This document shows, piece after piece, positions 34,571 to 44,594 of a stretch of DNA of 64,000 bases (position 1 is its first letter; each line of letters opens with the position of its first letter). The stretch is from contig JANFOG010000010.1 of the NCBI GenBank assembly GCA_024336345.1, positions 186,001 to 250,000 on the forward strand, in the 5' to 3' direction. The position numbers and the translations under genes are program-made. The notes under the pieces were generated by a model, which did no database searches, was not told the origin of the DNA, and saw only the letters and a program-made list of their open reading frames with translations. The stretch comes from Mariannaea sp. PMI_226 (lineage: Eukaryota; Ascomycota; Sordariomycetes; Hypocreales; Nectriaceae).

Positions 34571-36418
34571 ATGATTGCCACCTCCTCACACCCAAATGAG
34601 GGCATCGTCAACCCCGCCAGCGACAACCCCGCCGATTGCCTTCCCCTCGAGGCTACCCCTTCGGTAGCGCCCTCTCTTACATACTCGGACGATTCAGATA
34701 GCCAGGAAGATGAGCCAGTCATCCATCGACGCCAGAGACGTGCTTCCACTCGCTTGATCGCCCAGAATGCCCGTGACATTCAGCGCATCACAGGAGAGTC
34801 GACTGCTGAATTCGTCGGCCGCTGCTGTGGTGGGTCTGGCGGCTGCTGCTTGGGCACTCGCCGTGGTGACGTTGAGTATGAGGAAGTCGCTCTACCCGAT
34901 AATGATGCCTTCAAGTCTCTGAGCATCAAGCTTAAGGACATCCCCACTCAATTGACGGGTATTCTGGACATGCCCGAGAAAATTGTCTCATTCGCCTCTA
35001 TTCCTCGACCTGCTACCCCTTCCCCCACCGACTCTGGCGTCTTCTTCGACGAAAAGGTTGATTCCGAGTCTAAGTCTGAATATATCTGCCCCGGCCCAGG
35101 CTATGAGGCTGTCGACACCTCCATTCAGCCCCCTCGATTCGTCCAGCCTCATCCTCCTCACCATGTATACCCTGCTCGAATTCACAGCGCCCGTGAGCTG
35201 ACCAGGCCCGGTGCCGAGAAGCGCACTTACCACTTTGATCTTGATGTCACCGACTATCCCAAGGAGGAATTGGTTGACTTCAAGGTTGGTGGCGCCATTG
35301 GACTCATGGCTCCTAACTGCGAACTTTCCGTCATTGATATTTTGGATGCCCTCATGATCCCCCGCTTCCTCCGGGACAAGCCCGTTCTGATGAGGACCAC
35401 CAAGGGCCGCTGGCCCACTGTGTGGGGTGATGACAAGCCCCGCGAGCTCATCACCACTCGCCGAGATCTCCTCACTTGGTGTACCGATATCTCCTCCTAC
35501 GCTCCTTCCAAGCCCTTGCTCCGTGTCCTAGCTGAGCATGCCACGGCCGCCAATGAGAAGAAGATCCTTCTCTATCTTTGCTCTAACGAGGGCTCAAGCG
35601 CCTTTTGCGATTTCAGAGGTGGCCCCAATGTTACCCTTGACCAGCTCCTGAATGCGTTCCCCAGCTCTCATCCTCCCCTGGACGAACTCCTCTCTGTTCT
35701 CCAACCCCTGATGCCCCGCTTCTACTCGCTCTCAAGCGATCCCCTCGAGTCCTATCAGCTTCGTGATCACTCGCAGCGCCGTCTCGTTGAGATTGCCGTT
35801 ACTGTTCACGAGTCAATGGATTGGCGCCGTGGTTGCCGCACTGGTGTCGGCTCCGGATTTTTCGAGCGACAGGCTCGCAAATTCATCCGGGCCCAGAACG
35901 CCGGGGAGAAGGATGCTGTGTTCTATGCCCCAATGTTTAAGGGCCTCATGGCCAACCCCCTGGCTAAGCAGTTCAACTCAGACGGCCCGATGCTGCTGAT
36001 TGGTGCTGGTGTTGGTATTGCCCCCTTCCGAGGCTTTGTGCAGCGCCGTCTCAAGCAGGCCAACTGCGCCAACAAGGTCTGGGTGTTGCAGGGCATTCGC
36101 GATTCCCTCGTTGATGAGATTTACAACGGCGAGTGGGGTGTACACGAATCCGAAGTCAAGCGCGTTGTGCAAAGCCGGGCTGGTACTGGTCGATATGTTC
36201 AGGAGGAGGTACTTAACCAGGCCGACCTCGTGTGGTACATTATCAACTCTCTCGATGGGCGCATCTTTGTCTGTGGTAGCAGCAGGGGCATGGGCGAAGG
36301 CGTTGAGAGCTCTCTGATTGAAGTCGCAATGGCCAAGGGCAACCTCGAACGTGAGGAGGCTCGCAGCTTCTGGCAGCTTAAGAAGGATGAAGGTCAATAT
36401 ATTGCTGAGACTTGGTAA
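34571..36418 (+). CDS. FAD/NADPH reductase of the diflavin type lacking an FMN domain
   Basis: An intronless frame of 615 residues. Residues about 200-615 match the FAD- and NADPH-binding half of cytochrome P450 reductase and sulfite reductase flavoproteins: MPRFYSLSSDP (the RxYS flavin motif), GCRTGVGSGFFER in the place of the FAD diphosphate loop, NPLAKQFNSDGPMLLIG, AGVGIAPFRGFVQRR (NADPH site), SRAGTGRYVQEE, GRIFVCGSSRGMGEGV and a C-terminal tryptophan that would stack on the flavin. There is no flavodoxin-like FMN domain; instead the first 200 residues are acidic and low-complexity, with two cysteine pairs at 85/86 and 92/93 (CCGGSGGCC). Such a protein could pass electrons to a separate acceptor, or have a non-redox role; the partner is unknown. 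No signal peptide or TM helix is visible; the Cys pairs might be lipidated or bind metal. The domain call is strong, the function open. Confidence 0.85.
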   Translation: MIATSSHPNEGIVNPASDNPADCLPLEATPSVAPSLTYSDDSDSQEDEPVIHRRQRRASTRLIAQNARDIQRITGESTAEFVGRCCGGSGGCCLGTRRGDVEYEEVALPDNDAFKSLSIKLKDIPTQLTGILDMPEKIVSFASIPRPATPSPTDSGVFFDEKVDSESKSEYICPGPGYEAVDTSIQPPRFVQPHPPHHVYPARIHSARELTRPGAEKRTYHFDLDVTDYPKEELVDFKVGGAIGLMAPNCELSVIDILDALMIPRFLRDKPVLMRTTKGRWPTVWGDDKPRELITTRRDLLTWCTDISSYAPSKPLLRVLAEHATAANEKKILLYLCSNEGSSAFCDFRGGPNVTLDQLLNAFPSSHPPLDELLSVLQPLMPRFYSLSSDPLESYQLRDHSQRRLVEIAVTVHESMDWRRGCRTGVGSGFFERQARKFIRAQNAGEKDAVFYAPMFKGLMANPLAKQFNSDGPMLLIGAGVGIAPFRGFVQRRLKQANCANKVWVLQGIRDSLVDEIYNGEWGVHESEVKRVVQSRAGTGRYVQEEVLNQADLVWYIINSLDGRIFVCGSSRGMGEGVESSLIEVAMAKGNLEREEARSFWQLKKDEGQYIAETW

Positions 36419-38386
36419 AATCGCCAACGTCGCCGTTGGAATAACGATGGTTTTGCAGGATTGGGGAGCAGAGTATGATGCCAATGTGATGGGATTTGTT
36501 TCCGGAATCTACGAACACAGGTTGACATGGAGTGTTGTAGGTGGGGTCTGCGTGATGGCATGGAATCCATGCATCCATGCTGTTTCTTTCTCTTCTTGAG
36601 GACATTTATTTTTGGGTGGGAGTCATGAAGCATTGGGTCAAAACGGATAATGGCGTTTCCCGGGGTCTTTGAGCATTGATGATTGGATCTTTTCAAGCTT
36701 CTTTTTTTTTATTCACCGATTATTACAACGCGCCTCTGGGATGGCATATGGAGGCAGTTTTTATTTTATTACAACTAGGCATGAAATAACGGAAAATGGA
36801 TAGAATTTCCCTAACAGCCAGAGAAGGATTGATAGCTCGGTGAGGCTATCTTATTCAGAGAATTGACTTTGACTTATTGAGATTCCTATTGAGACATTAA
36901 AAAGCGAAACAAATTGTATGATGAGCCTTGCATGACGGACTTTGTTGTGACGATGGGGGTGAGCTGTCATGAGAACTCAGGAACATCCTCTTCCGATATG
37001 TTTCGACTGGGAGTGGTATGGCCAACTCAAACTCAGTGCTTTAATCAGTTGCCAAGCTACCGTACTCGATTTACTCTCTCCACAAGATTTTAGCAACTTC
37101 CTAGTGTACCCTAAAATAAACATAGACTATCTATTTGATCATATGCTGAATTGTTGTTATTGCCAACTTCCGGACAATTATGGCCGTACCCTGTATGTGA
37201 TCACTCAAGGCAGGGCTCTGTGTCCAGGGTGTTCACCATAAATCCGTAATAGTCGAGCCGATAGGTGGGTAGAGTATTACGTTTTATGCTCATATTTCTC
37301 TTTAGTAAACTATCTAGTGCAGCGAGGTGCGATAGATTTGATCGTGAGGAGGACGCCCGTACGACTAGTTTACGATCTAGTTGACCATATAACTAGTCAT
37401 AATTATAGTTATATAGGAGAATAAGCGGTACTAGGTTCCTGGTGATAACTACTAATTAATACATTGCTCCATTTACGCAAAATGGCTTTTCGTCAGCATG
37501 ATAGAGTTTTATTCTTTTCTTCAGTTGCCGTCTTTATGAGACCCTGGAACTACAGAGAGATATCACGGGAGTGATTTGCAAATGAAGGTCGTCGTGGGTT
37601 TGAGAGCCTCCCTCCCTGCTTGTATCCAGAAACCATATCGCCATTTGAGCTGGAATGGTACCTTATCATGTCGGACTCGGGGCAAAGTCGGTATAGGGGT
37701 GTTTCGGAAGAAAATAACTACTAAGTGCTGACGTTTGTTGTTTGGGTTTGTAACACGCGCGCGCATAAAGCCAGATTCGTGACGTAGTGGTGTGAGATCC
37801 AGGAACGGACCGGGGGGAAAACCAGAACTCGAACGTGGTGCTGGCTTGATGGAGTGGGGCCACGATCCGGATATACAGGCCAGCCTGTATAGCAGCTACA
37901 GATTAGTGTGGTTGTAATTCCGAGCGTTCTGCTTACATGTTCATTAGTTAATCAACAGTTAATCAACAAAGCCGGACCCACCACCGGACAATAGCTACTC
38001 TGTACCTTGCCTGCTGGTTCTTGACTACTGAAGACATACTCTATCGTGCGATATTATGCGCGTCTTTATTCAACGAATTACAAGCCACACCCTAGTTGGT
38101 GCTTTCACTAGCCATCCATTAATTCCACAATTCCACATCCAGCCTCCGTTTAGCAAGCACTGCTTGGGTGGTCTGTTGTAGGGCCGAGACAGAGTCCCAA
38201 CTGCTGTGCGTAGTTAGTCGCAACTTGGTATGGATTTTGAATATATTTCATAATTTCTCTTCTTTACTAGCATTAAGCTTACTTGTAGGAGAAGGGGGGG
38301 GAGCTTCCTGTCTATCATGGATTATGAGTCTCTGATATATCAAGTACGGTACATTAAATTCAATAACCTTGCTGTGGATTACACAT

Positions 38387-38416
38387 CTCATCCCACTCGG
38401 GTCCGAGTGGGATGAG
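38387..38416. repeat. Perfect 14-bp inverted repeat with 2-nt spacer
   Basis: CTCATCCCACTCGG, then GT, then its exact reverse complement. The near-absence of a loop means it is a DNA palindrome able to extrude as a cruciform, or a dimeric protein site, rather than a usual RNA hairpin. Nearest gene is the nitroreductase 1.36 kb downstream. Confidence 0.9.
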
Positions 38417-38444
38417 GTGAGTGGAGAGACCTCGTGTGGCATGC

Positions 38445-38458
38445 TGCTGCATGCAGCA
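38445..38458. repeat. Perfect 14-bp palindrome TGCTGCATGCAGCA
   Basis: A fully self-complementary sequence lying 28 bp after the larger inverted repeat. Being so close to another perfect palindrome is unlikely in random DNA of this composition, but its role is unknown. Confidence 0.85.
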
Positions 38459-39582
38459 TTATACGCCCGCTATTGAGCCGAGTTTCCAGATTATGCTCTT
38501 AGACTTCAGCTATGTACAACCAAGTCTCATCACATTATCAGATTACAATCGCGTAATTATGCACGATACAGTTACGATTATGCTCTCAAATAGTTGAGCT
38601 AATGGGATGTCTACGCAAAGCACATTGATAAGATGAAAATAACTTAACTCCTCATTGCTATAGGGTAGTGGCTTGTAACAAGACCGGTTGAGGTGAAATT
38701 CCAACCATATGTGCAAGATAGCAACAGGTATCCCCAGCTCAGCTGATGAATTATGACATGAGGGTTTTGAAAACTGAATCTGGTTATGGATCTATTCCGT
38801 ATTGTATTGCTCCTCCCAGGGTGAGACAGAGGGGCAAGGGGAGGGGGGGAGGGGTAGTTCATTATTACCCCAATGATGTCGGGTAAAAATCCAAATACAG
38901 CATCTCTAGCCCTGCTTGTGCAAGACTACAACTGAAGCTGAGCACAATTGAATTAGTTGGCTAGTATCCTATTCCCAATACAACGCAAGGGAAGGGGTAT
39001 TTGCAGTTTGTCCCACCGCTGCTTTGCTATTGTATGCAATGAACGCAATCCAGGTTCCCTTTTGTTGTCAAGACTTTTCCAACAGTTGGAGTAAGTTGTA
39101 AAAGATAGGTACATCACGGCTTTTCGGAGAACAATAACTCCGTAGTTGACTATTTTTTTCTTCGGTCTCGCTGCAAAGGGAATTTGCAAGTGGGGGGCGA
39201 AGGGGGGAAGAGGCGAGGAGGGGCAGGAACAGAGGGCAGGGCAATGTCCGGAACGAAAATTATCCAACCTTGCCTAATCCGTCACATTCTTTCCGGTAGG
39301 TGGAGCCCTGAGTGGACCCCGGAGGTGGGGCTCATCGGCCGGATGTCCGCAGATCATTTATTGAGTAAGTGGTGATTAATAAATGCTGAGCAAAGCACAG
39401 GCACAGAGGAGGCGCAACATTATCAAAGCCTTACGTTAGGGACCCCTCACGAAGCTTGCCCAGGGCTGAGGTGGGCAAACCGGGGAGCGATGACGGAAAC
39501 AATGGATCCGTTTACCTATTGAGATAGGGCAGGCGAAATAATTGTACGCAGTACATGAGAGGAGAGGCAGATGTCTCCTTTC

Positions 39583-39590
39583 TATATAAG
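39583..39590 (+). promoter_or_regulatory. TATA box of the nitroreductase gene
   Basis: TATATAAG lies about 190 bp upstream of the ATG at 39780; the sequence after it turns CT-rich (39600-39640) as fungal transcription start regions do. A strong TATA element suits an inducible gene. Confidence 0.6.
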
Positions 39591-39779
39591 ACATTGTTCC
39601 CCTTGGCCCTTCCCTTCCTCTTTCTCTATCAATCATCCACTTACTCATCTAACACCATCAATCAAGTCTTTTCACTCAAGACCCTCATATACATCTACCT
39701 ATATAAAGGAATACAATCTCCTCCTAGGACAAAAGAGACTTCCTCCATCACACTCACACAAACTACACATCCAATTACA

Positions 39780-40397
39780 ATGGCTTCCAAGATCTCCGCC
39801 GACCTCCTCATCCAGCTGGCCAAGAACCGCCGCTCGGTCTACGCCCTGAACAAAGATATCACCATCTCCACTGCCCGCATCACTGAGATCGTCAAGGACA
39901 TTACCCTCCAAACCCCTTCCTCCTTCAACAACCAGACCAACCGCATCGCCGTCCTCTTCGGCGCTGAGCACGAGAAGCTCTGGGACATTACCATCGAGGT
40001 CCTGCGAGCCAAGGTCCCCTCTGACCGCTTTGCCGTCACTGAGCAGAAGCTCAACGGCTTCCGCGCTGCCGCCGGCACCGTCCTCTTCTTCCAGGACCAG
40101 ACCGTCATCGACGACTCCGCTGCCAAGTTCACCTCCTACGCAGACAAGTTCCCCCACTGGGCCACCCAGTCCGCCGCCATCCAGCAGTACATCACCTGGA
40201 CCGCCCTGGAGGCTGAGGGCCTGGGCGCCAACCTCCAGCACTACAACCCCATCATCGACGAGAAGGTCCAGGAGGCGTGGAAGTTCCCCTCCAACTGGAA
40301 GCTTGATGCCCAGCTCGTCTTCGGAGGCAAGGTTGCCGAAGCCGGCGAGAAGGCCTACCAGCCCCTCGAGGAGCGTGTCCAGGTCTTTGGTGCTTGA
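39780..40397 (+). CDS. Frm2/Hbn1-type nitroreductase
   Basis: Single exon, 205 residues, very strongly biased toward C-ending codons, which suggests high expression. The protein matches the fungal nitroreductase group of yeast Frm2 and Hbn1: an N-terminal RRSVYALNKD, then ITEIVKDITLQTPSSFNNQ, IAVLFGAEHEKLWDI, AAGTVLFFQDQTVI, and a C-terminal WKFPSNWKLDAQLVFGG. These are cytosolic FMN-dependent oxidoreductases that reduce nitroaromatics and quinones, linked in yeast to oxidative stress and lipid signalling. Length agrees with the family (about 195-205). A TATA box and CT-rich leader precede it, consistent with a strong, regulated promoter. It converges on psd1. Confident family call; physiological substrate unknown. 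Confidence 0.9.
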   Translation: MASKISADLLIQLAKNRRSVYALNKDITISTARITEIVKDITLQTPSSFNNQTNRIAVLFGAEHEKLWDITIEVLRAKVPSDRFAVTEQKLNGFRAAAGTVLFFQDQTVIDDSAAKFTSYADKFPHWATQSAAIQQYITWTALEAEGLGANLQHYNPIIDEKVQEAWKFPSNWKLDAQLVFGGKVAEAGEKAYQPLEERVQVFGA

Positions 40398-41028
40398 CTA
40401 GAAAAGCAACAGAAGCTGTGAAAAGGAGAGGATAGGATCCCGCCCCCCCTCCAATTCACTCTTGCTCCAGGAACAACACAAATAAACCCAAAAAAAACCC
40501 CAAAAAAAGAAGCGTATAAACTTACATTTTTTCCATCTTATCTTTTGAAGAAAAGTCAATGAAAGCGAAACGTTGGAACGAATACATGTTATCTACTGCA
40601 TTTAGCGGACTCGAAAGAGGGAGAGCATTATAAGAAATGCACTCAGACATATATATATAGATACACTTGCACTTATGAATAAATCAATCCAATCAAAATC
40701 CAATTGAAATCAATGTGATCACCCTCATCATAAACGTATTTGAACTGCTTGCTATTGGCTCTCTACAGCTTATAAAATTGCAACATGTGAGTTAACATTC
40801 GTCGAAACATTGACTTGTATTGATAATTATCTCAGTAATTTTATCAATCACAAAACAACAAGTTGAAAGTCGATGAATTGAAAGTCATGAAAGCTAATCT
40901 AAAATCATATCGTTTTTACCCAATTGAATATGCGGTATCTCCCCTTCAAAAATGCCCATGTTGAATGCCATACACGCCTTTATATATATAATAGGTCTTT
41001 GTCCAAAATACTCCATTGTTTTTCCTCA
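40398..41028. other. Convergent 3' intergenic region
   Basis: Between the stops of the nitroreductase (+) and psd1 (-). AT-rich, with A-runs near 40490-40510 and TATATATA tracts near 40652 and 40982. No gene supported. Confidence 0.55.
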
Positions 41029-42845
41029 TTACTCCTCCTCAATGACGCGACCAAGAGCTTGGCCCATCTTTACCACCTGTCCCTTTTCCACAGCCCAGGT
41101 CCATCCCTCGAGCTTCCCTTGTTTGTCTTTTCTTTCCGATGGCGCCTCAAAAACAAGAACGATGGTGCTACCTAGCTGGAATCCACCCATCTCCTCTCCT
41201 CTCCGCAAAGCGTGGCCTCTGAGGACAGAGCTGGCAGTTTCGTACGTGGCCTCCGCAAATCCAAGGTACGGCTCGCCTCGCTTAGCAGCCTCCTCAGCGG
41301 CTAGGTCCGCCGCCGTGTCTGTCAACAAACTGTTCGTTCGCAGTTCTCGGTCAAAGTTGACCTTGATGGATCCAACATTGGTAGCCCCCACAGGAATGTA
41401 GCTGAAGAAGCCCCATCGCCATCGGCCAAGGAGCACAACTCGCTCGTTGAGGGTAAAGAGACCAGGAAGGGTTCGTTGAAGGTAAGGAGACACGCTGTAA
41501 AGCTCGCCAGCGAAATGACGTCGACGCTCCACGACCCAGTTTGTCGGCGAGTGGAAGCGATGGTAGTCACCCGGGGCCAGATAGATGACAGCGTAGTATA
41601 ACGAAGTGCTCTTATCAGGCCGGAGGATATCATACCATTGGCGGTCTCCTAAGGCAAGTTCGGCTTTCACCTCGGACTCAATGCCTGGTGATGCAGGAAT
41701 GGACTCATCCGTGATTTGAGCCCCCGACTGGGCCTTGTTACCACCAGAAAGGAGGTCGGGAAGTGTGTAAGATATCCCGTTAACCTTTGCAAAGTCTTCA
41801 TCTTGCTTAACCACCTCTTCATCCCGAGAGAGCTCAGGGAGGAATCTGCTGGATTCGAGAGAAGACACGCCTGATGAAGTACCACTGATGCTGGGAGTAG
41901 GGGTATTCTTTCCGAGGAGAGCATCAATGCTGTAGGTCATACCCTTGACTTGCTCGATGTCACCACCCTGGATCTGGCCAAATTGAAGCACTTTTCCATC
42001 GGAAGGACAAAGCAAGGTAAGACTATGAGGGTCGAGAGGTCGAGCGCCGGCTTTGAGTTTTCGGTAGAAAAAAGAAGCGAGATTTGGATACACGTGAAGA
42101 TCTGGTTCGGCCACTTCATCAAGGCTACAAGGTGGTGAATACAATGATCGCAAGGTCATCGGGGATACGAGACGGGGAGGGGGTGAGCCTACTTGACACC
42201 AAAGACGTAGGAATAAAGCTTGAAGCCAGGAACACGCAGGTAGTACGGGATCGTCAATTCATTAAATCTTCCCCAAAGACGAGAGATGGCCTTGAGGGGA
42301 AGAGTCGACATGACTTGAACTTGCCTGAGACATGGTTAGCATTAAAAGTTGACATGCATAACAAGGCCAATTTTTTTTTATCGGGGAATGGGGGGGCCCC
42401 GTCTGCGTCGATCGAGAATGAGGACAATTGCATACCATGGTCCTTCAGGGCGGATTCTGGGACGTGGCGTTGGGACTCTGACTTCGCCAAATCCATTTTG
42501 AAGCTCTCGTTGTTTCTCACGTTCCCGGCTAGAGACTTTGTAGAAATGGACAAGGCCCAGGAAGCCTATGCCCAGACCGACGGGGATCTGATACCATTGA
42601 ATCTTGGTGTTGCGCATTGCCTCGCCGAGGCGCTGGGAAAAACGAGGTCTCTTGCCTGAATTGGAGGCAAACGTTCGAATGGAGGCGGCAGGAGAGGCAG
42701 AAAGCCGTGGCAGGCATCGCGATTGGGGCGTGGTTATGATGGGCGGTCGAGTCGCGGCACAGTTGGTGCAGCGGGCTCGAATTGAGTAGCGAAACATGTG
42801 ACTCCTGAGCTGGGTCGAGCCAGCGCCGCCGAGGGACATGGCCAT
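41029..42845 (-). CDS. psd1: Mitochondrial phosphatidylserine decarboxylase proenzyme
   Basis: Exons on the minus strand, 42436-42845, 42193-42324 and 41029-42124, give 545 residues; introns of 111 and 68 nt each split a codon after its second base and restore conserved sequence ([24 protein letters not shown]). The N-terminus is Arg/Ser-rich without acids, as for a mitochondrial presequence, followed by one TM near residues 88-105 ([16 protein letters not shown]). The enzyme converts phosphatidylserine to phosphatidylethanolamine at the inner membrane. The autocatalytic cleavage site LGST is intact at residues 498-501, so Ser500 becomes the pyruvoyl group of the small alpha chain; [16 protein letters not shown] and [14 protein letters not shown], other hallmarks, are present. 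A Ser/Glu-rich insert (about residues 250-330) is usual in ascomycete Psd1. Two ATGs two codons apart are possible starts. Confidence 0.92.
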
Positions 42846-43112
42846 TGCGGCAATGGGGGCCCGAGAGTACGTAGTGAAATGACGCGCGCAGTAGTGAATT
42901 TAGGGCCTCTCAACCCTTGATGTGCAGCTTCAATGCGCCAGGGGGGGTAAATCATGCAAAATGATGAAAGCTTGATGAATGATGAATGAGTGAGGATTGA
43001 GCCCCGCGATATTTTTTGGGTGGTTGTTGATGTCAACGACGCTTGACGTCTTGATGGGCTGGATGTGGTTGGGTGACCCAAAGTTGCCGCTAAAAGCCGG
43101 AGACAGCTGGTC

Positions 43113-43152
43113 CTGCTACTGCTGCCACTGCTGCTGCTGCTGCTGCTACTTC
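43113..43152 (+). repeat. CTG triplet microsatellite
   Basis: Imperfect triplet tract with a pure 20-nt core of CTG units (43128-43147) in noncoding DNA. Likely length-polymorphic. Confidence 0.8.
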
Positions 43153-43803
43153 TGGTGGGTGTGGGTGGTATGTCGCTGGCCTGAAGGTTTTCAGCGGGAG
43201 CAAGCCGCCGGATTAAAAGAGCGCCGATTTTCCGGAGGGCAATCCCAAAGTTGGTACGGAGTACCGTTCCGCACTTGAGGTACCAAAGTTAGGTACCTAC
43301 CTCACAGAATACTGCCAGTGGGTCTACAAAATGGAAAGGGACAGGAATAATGAATGGAAGTCCCAACATTATGGGCGGACCAATAAGAGCCACAGTTTCT
43401 TACGCACTATGGAAGACCATCCGCAAAAAGCGGGAGGGAGAGCAGGGACCAAGGGTATTTACCTTGAATTGCGTGTGCTAAGTCCTCTGTTGGGAGGGAC
43501 CAAAGGTTCCTAAACGGTTTGGAGTTGGTGGAGAGAGGCTCTTGTTTCTCGGGATGGTACCTTGATGGTACGTATCTGTCCTTTTCGATTCCAGTGCTGC
43601 TGCATGCTACTAATCCGCAGGTACCGACGGGATGGAGACAAACGAACATAGGCACCCGACCTTAGTTATAGAAACATTCACCATAATGAGAAGCCGGCAA
43701 AAACTGTGGCACGCAAGAGGCCAAGTAAAGCTTGGATACATAGCTAGGTCTGCATAGAATGAACCGTTCTCAACTCGAGGTACCTGACGAAGCAAAATAC
43801 TTC

Positions 43804-43833
43804 CCTACCTATGTGCCTACCTATGTGCCTACC
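43804..43833 (+). repeat. 12-nt tandem repeat CCTACCTATGTG
   Basis: Two exact copies and a half copy, within an area rich in AGGTACCT-like motifs. Simple repeat in noncoding DNA. Confidence 0.75.
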
Positions 43834-43966
43834 TTGACAGAAGAAACGTGCTCTCAAAGGACACCAGCTATTTCATGCGCAAAGTACCTTAGCAAGCAAA
43901 CTGGCCTGGCTGTTGTACTTGTACATGCCACTAAACAGCGGCGCGCGCTGCACTCACCCGAGACAG

Positions 43967-43996
43967 GGCCCATTCATGGCCCATTCATGGCCCATT
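43967..43996 (+). repeat. 11-nt tandem repeat GGCCCATTCAT
   Basis: Two exact copies plus most of a third (GGCCCATT), about 600 bp upstream of the HERP-like start codon. GGCCCA is a known core of some plant ribosomal promoters, but no function can be claimed here. Confidence 0.75.
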
Positions 43997-44594
43997 GGCA
44001 CGGCCCAAAAGGCCACTCTGACATCCCGCTTGCTTTGAGGTGGCCCAAACCAAGTTCCATGTGCGTGTGTGTCCGTGTGTGGCCTTGTTCTGACTGACGG
44101 AGTGACTGACTGCCTGCCATCCTCGCTTTTCCTTCACCTCTTTTTCCTCCGCCTTTCATCAGGCGATGCCAGTAATATCATCCTCGAGGCAGTCCATTCC
44201 CTATACTTTTTATACTTCTTCACTCCCGATTTGTGCGCTCGCAATAATTTTGCTCTGATAGTTGTTGTTTTCCTGGCGGGCTGTTCTTTCGGCAAGTGAA
44301 TGCACGGCACCGCCTCGAGTACCACCACCGCCCTCACGCACCACCACCGCCAGTTGGAAGTGTTACTAAGTCACCTCCTTCGGCACCTTGTCCCCAACCA
44401 TCCACCTCGTCGCATATCGACCACGCCCTCCAGGTTACGAATACGACATCATCCCTTCCCTGCATCTCTCCCCCAGTCTGCATCTCTTTTAACTTAAGTT
44501 GTTATCTACTCTTCTTTCATCCCTCCTCTGGGTTCGCCACTTCCTGCCTCACCAAGCTGTTGCAGTGTAGTGGCATGCCAACTGCCTGCCCGTC

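Larger units (their letters stand above)
36419..39779. other. Intergenic region before the nitroreductase gene
   Basis: A 3.4-kb AT-richer stretch between two plus-strand genes. It holds the 3' end of the reductase gene, two perfect palindromes near 38.4 kb, and the nitroreductase promoter with a TATA box and a 5' leader. The short open frames in it (for example 36969-37241, with a C-x2-C pair at each end of its last third) are not supported. Confidence 0.5.
42846..44594. other. Divergent intergenic region (psd1 / HERP-like)
   Basis: A 1.75-kb stretch holding the promoters of both genes. It contains an imperfect CTG/CTA triplet tract at 43113-43152, AGGTACC-type motifs near 43278, a 12-nt direct repeat at 43804-43833, an 11-nt repeat at 43967-43996, and CT-rich leader before the HERP-like start. 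No gene is supported. Confidence 0.5.

Noticed and set aside
36969..37241. 90-codon frame with CCYC and CPGC cysteine pairs
   Set aside because: Zinc-finger-like spacing is incomplete, and the surrounding DNA is AT-rich and noncoding in character; likely chance.
39699..40241. 180-codon antisense open frame over the nitroreductase
   Set aside because: A shadow caused by the strong C-ending codon bias of the real gene; its Gly/Val/Leu/Asp composition is typical of such shadows.
42084..42659. 191-codon plus-strand frame antisense to psd1
   Set aside because: Covers two psd1 introns and exons on the opposite strand; no domain, while psd1 is fully supported.
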